Below, one piece after another: positions 56,190 to 64,000 of a stretch of DNA of 64,000 nucleotides; within the stretch, counting starts at the first letter, position 1, and each line of letters opens with the position of its first letter. The stretch comes from Siderastrea siderea. Taxonomy: Eukaryota; Cnidaria; Anthozoa; Scleractinia; Rhizangiidae. The notes under the pieces are model-generated. The model had not been told where the DNA came from. It saw only the letters and a list, made by a program, of their open reading frames with translations, and did no database searches. The DNA lies in assembly GCA_964030785.1 (NCBI GenBank), contig OZ034971.1, positions 35,375,804-35,439,803 of the forward strand. Direction: 5' to 3'. The translations under genes were made by a program, and so were the position numbers.

Positions 56190-58101
56190 TGGGCAGATTT
56201 AGTAGGACCTCAGCCGACTTACTAATTCCTGAAAAAAAGAATCAATGGGCACAGTCGTACCCAGAATTCGGTTTAGGGTTACCATTGTAGATTAAATTCC
56301 ACCGGGCATTTTAATCATAAAGAAAAATAAGAAGAAGAAAGGAAAGACGACATGTTAATGTGGCTCCATTGTACAATAATATTCATTGTTTGTTGCTCCG
56401 GTAATGGGGTCAATGAGATCTCTTTAACTGCTTGATAATCCACGCTCAGAAAACATGGTCGAGAAGTGTAACTCGGAAGCAAACAACAGTTGAGCTAGAA
56501 ACAATGAAACACTCAAATATAACCACAACTACACTTACACTTACTGGTCAGGTCACAGAACGGAGTCTTTAAAATAAATCAATAGATTGAATTTAGCATA
56601 GGTTATATCAGTTATATAGCTTAGTAAAACCATAAATATAAAAAATCGATCTCTTTCCATGAGCCAGTTGTGGGCCCTTACAATTTAACATTTTGTAAAA
56701 GGCAACAGTCTAGTTGCAAGCAGAGAATTATAGGTTTTAAGTCTCAGATTTTGCTACAGACGAGACTGCCACAAGCGCACTAATTAAGTGCAAGCACAAA
56801 ATGCCCTCAACGCTCGCAGAAGCGTAAGCTCAAATCAATTCATGTCATTTTTCTTGCTTCGGCCCAGTGCTCGATCTAGTCCGCGCGAATGAAATTTATG
56901 ACGACCAATGCAAATCACCAAGACGAGAAATTTTTTGATGCACGTTTGAGCAAATCCGTAAAGGACGATTCGTAAACAGTTGCAACACTCGCCATAAAAA
57001 ATTTCGAACTGGTTAAGCGTTGTTTATATAGAAAAATCCATGACAACGACGAACATAATTTTTGATATCGATCTAAAGGCCTCCGTTACCGAATATTTAC
57101 GAATTCCTAAAACAATATAATTATCGAATTAAATCGAACCAAACATAGACTATTTCATAACGTATTGTCTCGAGATGTTTTCGAACGATGTTTTTCTCAC
57201 CATGTCAGGAAAGGGAAGAATTAGTGACGATGATTCACACAAACGACCAATACACTTAACAAATTAACGAGTATTGAAACTGATAGCTACAACGTAGGCA
57301 TGACTAATGCATGACTACGGTATGGAGGTCTGATGTAATTTTCTCTTTCGCTCTTACCGTAGCCTTAATCCGACCAGTTGATTAGGTCTTTACGAGCCTA
57401 TTATTTTGTTCTGTTTGTCGAAATAGTTGTTTTTCTATGGGATTCCATGGCGAGAAAAAGTACTCAAAACTGTAGCCAAGCACCAAAGGCGCGATTGACT
57501 CCAAAAAATGAATTTTTTCCTCAGATATAATCGCTTTGTCTGCTTCTTGCGCTAACTTTTTGACTGAACGTTCAGCAGATTATCTTTCAGAAGTAATTAC
57601 TTGTCGGTATTTAAACCTCACGTGAATTTCAGAAAGTCAACAAAGTCATTCAATTGTAATTAAATGTAATTTTCTTTTCGAAAGAATAATCGCACTGTTC
57701 AATTTAATTTGGTGGTGATGCCAAACATGCACGGTGTTTTTTCTCGGGTAATGCTTCGTCTACTTCATGGCGCTAATATTACTGTTAACGTTCATCAGAT
57801 CATCTTTCAGAAGTAATTTCTTGTCGGTACATGAATTTCAGAGGGTCGACAAGTCTTAACGAAAGTCTCACCGATTGGATAAGAGGAATTAATTAATGTC
57901 AAAAAATGGCAAAATGGATTTTTTCCCCTCAGGTAATCGTTTCGTCTGCTTGTGCAGCTAATTTGAAGACTGAACGTCCCAGCAGGTTATCTTTCAGAAG
58001 TAATTACTTGTCGGTACTTGAACGCACGTGAATTTCAGAAGGTCGACAAATAAAGGGTGGATTCATTTGCTGCGTATGGGCGTCAACAAAACCCGGAACA
58101 T

Positions 58102-58126
58102 GGAACATTCCGGAACATCCCGGAAC
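58102..58126. promoter_or_regulatory. Heat-shock-element-like array upstream of granulin B
   Basis: The same array as in copy A is preserved without change: GAA 58103, TTC 58108, GAA 58113, TCC 58118, GAA 58123. Confidence 0.45.
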
Positions 58127-61100
58127 AGGGTAAATTATCACAAAATAAATGAAAAAAAAAAAAAGAAAGAAAGGAAGAGAAAGCGATTAAAGAAACAACC
58201 AAAAAAACAAACGAACAAAAAAACAAACAGTAGTAACAGTAGTACTAACAGTAGTACTTTCCAGCCAATTTTATCATGTGAGTTTCTACCGTGTTGGTTT
58301 CTTGGCCTCCTTCTGAATTAAAAAAAAAGGGATTAAGCCACATAGTAACCAGTAAGAGTTACCAGATCTGTGACAAAGAACTGGATTTGCAGAAAAACTG
58401 AACAAAAGTAAAACCACATCAAATTAACTCATCATTACGGCGGAGAAAAGACAAAGACAAGAAGAATGAATTTATAAAAATAATAACTAAATTAAAAAAC
58501 TGATATAATTTTTGTGTCGGATATTTCAGTTTGAAACACAAACCTTCACCGAAAGCGGTGCCTTTTCACAGTTGAGGGAAATTTGTTATCTTAGAAGGTG
58601 CGATCCCCAAGTGTAGAACAGCTGACTTTTTCTTTAGGTGAGTATAATTTAGGTTCATTCATCTCTGCACACTTTTACTTTGGAAATCAACTTAAACACA
58701 AAACGTCCTTAAACAACCGAATAAACATGAGATCAGCCGGGGTGTTCCGGGTTTTACAGACACCCATAAATCAACGACGCGTTCCAGCGTGCGCTCGTAC
58801 TTCATTGGCTTATTTGATCCTGTCAACTCTGATTACTTTTCCCAAAGGAGGCAATTGCCTGCTCAAATACTTGCGAAAGGATTGCATTTCCCCGTGCTAC
58901 CAAAAATTTCAATCATTGTTCTTCACTGAATGCGAGAAGTCGATGCGCGTATCCCAAATGGGATGCAAATAAACAGGCTGCTGAATTTCCCACCCTTCCA
59001 GCATTTTAATTATCAGGGTTTTGCAGACAACCTAAATTCGTTTGCTGTCACCATAGGTTAATCAGAAGTACCCTATCATGAATTAATCCCGTAAGAAAAA
59101 TAGAAATAAAGTACATAGTCATCTTCACTTTGTACCATTATTCCATCTTCCCGTCTGCTTGTGCCTGACATATCCTCAGGTGAAATAGCTACTTTCAACA
59201 CAACTAACTAAGTTATAATAAGGTATCACGTTCCACAGCATTTAAAGCCAAGTAAATCGCAATTTTTGAAGTTTTCCTTACTTTTCGCCTCGACGTTGAA
59301 CATAATTATCAAGCTAAAAACAATAGGTGTTTAGCACGGGTAGTTTTCTGGCCGTTATCGACACGAAGAAGATTAACACGGGTTGCAATTGGGGTTTTTG
59401 AAAAACTGTTAGGCTGAACAGTTTTCAAAGTTTATCTTTTTTGTTTGTAAATTTAAACATGACGCTCGGGATACATATTGTGTTTGTCACGAAGCTGTTA
59501 TTTTGTCATTTACAAGTAATTTCTTCGCTAAAGTTAAGTTTCATAGAAAGTAAGGGCGAGTAACTGGAAAACACTAAACAAATTGGACTGGACTGCCGTG
59601 ACACAGCCCCATTAACGTTCATCAGGTCATCTTTCAGAAGCAATTTCATGTCAGTACATGAATTTTAGAAGGTGAACAAGTCTTAACAAAAGTTTCACCG
59701 ATTAAATAAGAGGAATTAACTAATATCTTTGCTGAGTTTCATTTGTTTGCGGTAATGTCGTTTTCACTAGAAAGACCATTTTGCTTTGCCCAATCGGCTT
59801 GAGACCGTTACGCCGGTGTTCAACAGAGTGCAAGCTAATCGATCACAAATAGAAGTACTCTCTATATACTGATATATGAAAACAAAGAAAATAAATTTTG
59901 GATATCGATTTAAAGCCTTGGTTACAGATTGTTTATGAAATGGAAAACAACATAATTATTGGATTAAATCGCAAACCAAACGGAGGTTACTTGAGGTTTG
60001 GAATTCATACCTGGCCTTATTGTCTTAAGATGTTTCCGAAAGACGTTTCCTTCTTATGCACCAGGCTAAGCAACCCAAAAACTATTGAAATGATTGATAC
60101 AAACCTGACCAATAAAATACTTATAATCTGTTGAGTACTGAAAGCGATAAATACCCATGACTAGCACAAGGTGTTCATGTGAGAGTTCTGTGAACACGTA
60201 TCCATGTCGTACGTAATTTTTCTTTTCCTCTTAACAAAAGTCGCACCGGTTGGTTAAAGTCTTCGCGAGCCCAGATCTAGAGGCCCACAACTGTCGGAGC
60301 TTAATTCACCTTTCGCAAGCAGAATTTGACGATTGTGATTGGAGCCTTTCACTTAATTCTATCCCTTTTGGTACACAATTTTGAAATGGCCGATGCGTTT
60401 TGTAATACTGAAAAAGCATCTTACAATCTGTCTCCCCCACACCCTGTAAAAAGTTTGGATCTCCATGTTAAAAGTGTACAAAATATCAGGACCACGTGAT
60501 TGACTCCTGACTCTCAATCTTTTTCAATGTCTGACTGTTTCACGTAAAATTGACAACTCTGAGATATGCACGCTTTTTAACAAACGTTAAAAACTGTACC
60601 AAAAAACCCTTCCACCTAAAATAAGTCCACCAGTAAACCAAAAAAGGCCCAAATCGCCATTTTCAAACCCCCCAAAAAGCCTTTGCACCTCCTAGCCACT
60701 AATATACCTAAGTACCCCCACTGGGCACCCGGCACGTAACCAGGGTACACAAAAAAGCGCAAAGGTCACATTGGCATTATTAAATTGTTATGAATAGTTT
60801 CTAGAACTCTTTCAGTTTGTACGGATTTAATCTTCCTCCAGTCCTACAAATCTCAGTAATATTGCACCATCCTGGGCCCGGTTGTTCAAAGGGTGGATAA
60901 TGCGATCCAGCGGATAAATTGCTATCCAGCGGATAAATGATACGAAAACAGGCTGAACAGAGTACACTATCCACTGGATAGTGATTTATCCGTTGGATAG
61001 AGTTGTCTGCTCTTTGAACTACAAGGCCCTGGCTAAAAATTCAATGAAAGACAACAAAGCAGAGGTACACTGCTGTAAGCTTGAGAATTGCTGCTCTGCC

Positions 61101-62239
61101 CTCGATCATGAGGGCAGAGCTCCAGACCTTCGCGAGTGTCCTCAGGGAAAAAATTCGTATGTGCGCCATTTTAAACGAAAACAAGGCAAACTATATACCG
61201 TTGGAAAGCTTAATAAATGTAGATTTCGGAAAAAAAATATAAATTACCGGTTTCTTCAATTCCGCAAAAGAAAATTGCAGACAACCACGAAGATAAGCAA
61301 GTGTCATTCAATTGAATTAACAAGGTATCAAATCAAAGCGCATTGGCAAAATAACTGCACAGTGTTAATCACAAAGGATCAATTATCAAAAGAGTGTCAG
61401 CATTTTTCGATATTCTGACTGGTTATTTTTTAATGAATTTGTCAAGTTCGAGCAGCAAAGAAGGCGTGATGAGCATTGCATTGAAGATCGCCACGGGTGA
61501 AATATTTCAAATTTCAAAAATCCCCGACAAAGTTTTGTTTCACATCTAGGGAATGTTCAGGCCAAATTTCACAGAAATCTGCCGAAGTTTGGTACCCTAT
61601 TACGTAATTCATTTGTTTGGTTGAATGACGCATGGTCATTTTCGCGGTCACTTTTGAAATTTTCTTTTGTGGAATTAAAAAAACCGGCAATTCACATTTT
61701 TTCCGAAATCTACATTTATTAAGCTTTCCAACGATATATAGTTTGCCATGCTTTCCCTTAGGGGCTGTTTACATGGAGGGAGGAAGATCCTAGAAGGCGA
61801 AACAACTTTTCGTTTGGTTTACATGCAAAAATTTCGGTCGGGGTAGTTGCTGGAAATCAAATAAAACTGTCAGTCCTTAGTAGCAGAACGCCTGGCCGCC
61901 GCCATATTTGTTTTTCTGTCCCTAGTACTAGGATCTTTCGAGCGAAGACAGTTTACATGGTGCTAGGATCTTCCTAGCGATAGGATCTTCCTATCTCTCA
62001 GCTAGGAAGATCCTAGCGCTAGGGCCAAGTACAACATTTTGCATGTAAACTAAATACAGAAAACATATGGCGCAAGGATGTTCCGCCTTCTAGGATCTTC
62101 CTAGCACTAGGGTCTTCCTCCCTCCATGTAAACAGCCCCTTAAAATGGCGCGCATACGAATTTTTCCAGGAGGACACGGGAGGACACCCGCGAAGGTCCG
62201 GAGTAACCTTAAATACACTAATCTTCCATACACTCTTTA

Positions 62240-62451
62240 GGCCCAGTTCAGACGCCGTACCTCTCATGTGCCGTACCAAATACATTTTCGCTCCTAGGTC
62301 GTATTAAGCGGCAAGCTTTGCCATACCCTGAGATTTTGGCTTGCCTAATTGAGATCTGTCGAAACAAACTCATTTGGACACCGTAAAACTGCCAAAAAAA
62401 CTACGTACTACTTGGTACGGCACATGAGAGGTACGGCGTCTGAACTGGGCC
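62240..62451. mobile_element. Harbinger-like MITE with 38-bp ends, copy B
   Basis: The same element and TTA flanks as 24694-24904. Confidence 0.88.
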
Positions 62452-62486
<35 letters not shown>

Positions 62487-62992
62487 TAAGAACCTTTTTT
62501 TATAAGAACGTTGAGGCTGAAATTGACCCAGATGTCAAGAACATGCTAAGAACGTACCCAAACTGAGCCTAAGGGTTAAAGCATTTTTATTCAGTTCTGA
62601 ACCCGTTTTGGCATCGAGCTAAAAACACGTCATAAGAGCAGGATCGTACCGTCAAAGGAATTTGACATGACAGCGCACGATGGTCTTTTTGTTGGGTTTC
62701 CTGGTCGCGTTCATATCGGTTTTCTGAAATTCTATACCACGTGACTTAAGAACATACTTTTAAAAGAACGCTTCAGGCTCAAAGCATAAAAAATATGAAC
62801 GTCCACTTTCGTTTCAGCGTCGACCGCAAACGTAAACGTTCTTATGAACAAAGATTTGCACCTCTTTCACACACCTTGAAAATAAGCCACAATCAGTAGA
62901 TTACCGAGGGATTTTAGTCGCTTGAAAAGTCCACCACCATAGCCTACTACTATACTACTACTACTACTACACCACCACCACCACTACTACTA

Positions 62993-64000
62993 TCAAAGCG
63001 AGCCTTGAATCGCTTATGCCTATTTACATCAAACTTTTTAATCTCATTTTACAATCTGGAAAAATGCCAGATATTTGGTGTCAAGGCCTTATAACTCCAA
63101 TCTACAAATCGGGTGACAAGAGTGATCCAACAAACTATAGAGGCATATGTGTATCGAGTTGCCTTGGAAAACTGTTTTGTTCCATTTTAAATCAAAGACT
63201 ATACTTGTATTTTAGAGAAAACAAGATATTACACAATTCCCAAATTGGCTTTGTACCTGAAAATCGTACTGCAGACCATGTTTTCACTCTAAGGACCCTA
63301 ATAGATAAATATGTCCACTACCATAAAGAAAAAGTCTATGCTTGTTTCGTAGATTTTCGTAAAGCTTTCGACTCTGTTTGGCACGAGGGATTGTTTTACA
63401 AGCTGCTCAAAATCAACATAGGAGGACATTTCTACAATCTGATCAAAAGCCTTTATTGCAATTCAACATGTTCCATTAGAATCGGAGAAAACAAAACTCG
63501 ATCTTTCTCATACTCAAGAGGTGTACGTCAAGGATGTATTTTAAGTCCTCTTTTATTTAACCTCTATATAAACAATTTGCCGTATTTATTCGAAAACACG
63601 CTGTCTGATCCATTTGTTCTTCCAAATGGAACAAAAATAAATTCACTATTGTATGCAGATGATTTGATCATCCTATCAAGATCCAAAACAGGATTACAAA
63701 ACTGTTTAAACACTCTCTCTTCATATTGCAAAACATGGATGCTAAAAGTCAATCCCAAGAAAACAAAAATAATGATTTTCCAAAAACGCCCAAGGAAATC
63801 CGTTGACATCAACTTCAACATAGGCACCGAGCCAATTGAAATTGTTCAAGAATACACCTATTTAGGTACACGTTTAACTCCAACGGGAAACTTTACTCTT
63901 GCAGTCGAACACTTGAAAGAAAAAGCCCTGTACGCCTTTGCTAGTATACGAAAACAAACACTTCTCAATAGACTTAATCCCAATACCGCATCTCAGATTT
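62993..64000 (+). mobile_element. Non-LTR retrotransposon (LINE) reverse transcriptase, runs off the window
   Basis: One frame is open from the (ACT)n tract to the last base (about 335 codons). RT motifs in order: YKSGDKSDPTNYRGI, FVDFRKAFDSVWHEG (about 63,345), GVRQGCILSPLLFNLYINNL (about 63,520), catalytic YADD (63,652-63,663), KVNPKKTKIMIF and YTYLGTRLTP. The 5' part (endonuclease) is missing, since the element abuts the trinucleotide repeat, as in 5'-truncated LINEs. It is a different family from 27583-28478. No inactivating change is seen so far. Confidence 0.9.

Larger units (their letters stand above)
37994..62955 (+). repeat. Tandem segmental duplication, copy B (part aligned to the window's copy A)
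   Basis: This is the second copy of the unit. It probably starts further left, at or before 33,244, because NEK10 exons continue upstream. It contains NEK10 exons, granulin and all MITEs of copy A in the same order. Confidence 0.97.

Overview
Eukaryotic (metazoan) nuclear DNA, AT-rich, with GT-AG introns, short exons and many non-autonomous DNA transposons, a tRNA-derived SINE, LINEs and a Penelope-like element. The repeat style and the gene sequences suggest a cnidarian such as a stony coral or sea anemone; this is inference, since no species-specific marker is present. Two real genes are recognisable: the NIMA-related kinase NEK10 (+ strand) and a small secreted single-domain granulin (- strand), arranged tail to tail. 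Layout: the window is dominated by a direct tandem duplication of about 37.5 kb. Copy A runs from before the window to about 25,444. Copy B is aligned from 37,994 to about 62,955, and its extra left part (33,244-37,993) matches sequence lying left of the window in copy A. Copy A holds the 3' 13 exons of NEK10 (1-12,153), which join without a frame error into 565 residues plus stop, then the three-exon granulin gene (18,632-15,017, - strand), then repeat-rich intergenic DNA. Copy B repeats this (NEK10 exons 33,244-49,660; granulin 56,189-52,528). Between the copies (25,445-33,240) lies a trinucleotide/hexanucleotide repeat tract, a degenerate Penelope-like retroelement with an L1/Tx1-type LINE fragment inside it, AT-rich DNA, a GC-rich block with pseudoknot-like complementarity, and an unassigned 142-residue ORF. 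After copy B the same trinucleotide boundary joins a different LINE whose reverse transcriptase stays open to the right edge. The two copies are not equivalent. The granulin copies have identical coding sequence. NEK10 copy B begins in the middle of the armadillo-repeat region with no upstream exons visible, carries a Gly-to-Val change in the P-loop, and has no exons for beta-3/alpha-C (the ATP-binding Lys). An inverted duplicate of two downstream kinase exons lies in their place. The C-lobe motifs HRD and DFG and the whole C-terminal tail remain open. Copy B is therefore probably a non-functional or pseudokinase-like partial paralogue, unless the assembly is wrong here. Divergence between copies is mosaic: high around 1-2 kb, moderate at 6-8 kb, almost none at 12-23 kb. 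That fits gene conversion, or a haplotype mis-assembled in tandem. Introns and flanks carry several long foldback elements, including a 1.2-kb palindrome and a 1.1-kb palindrome split by a Harbinger-like MITE with a TTA duplication. I found no clearly new defence or enzymatic system. The strongest leads are the rearranged NEK10 copy, the duplicated granulin with a perfect heat-shock-element array upstream, and the structured block upstream of the unassigned ORF.
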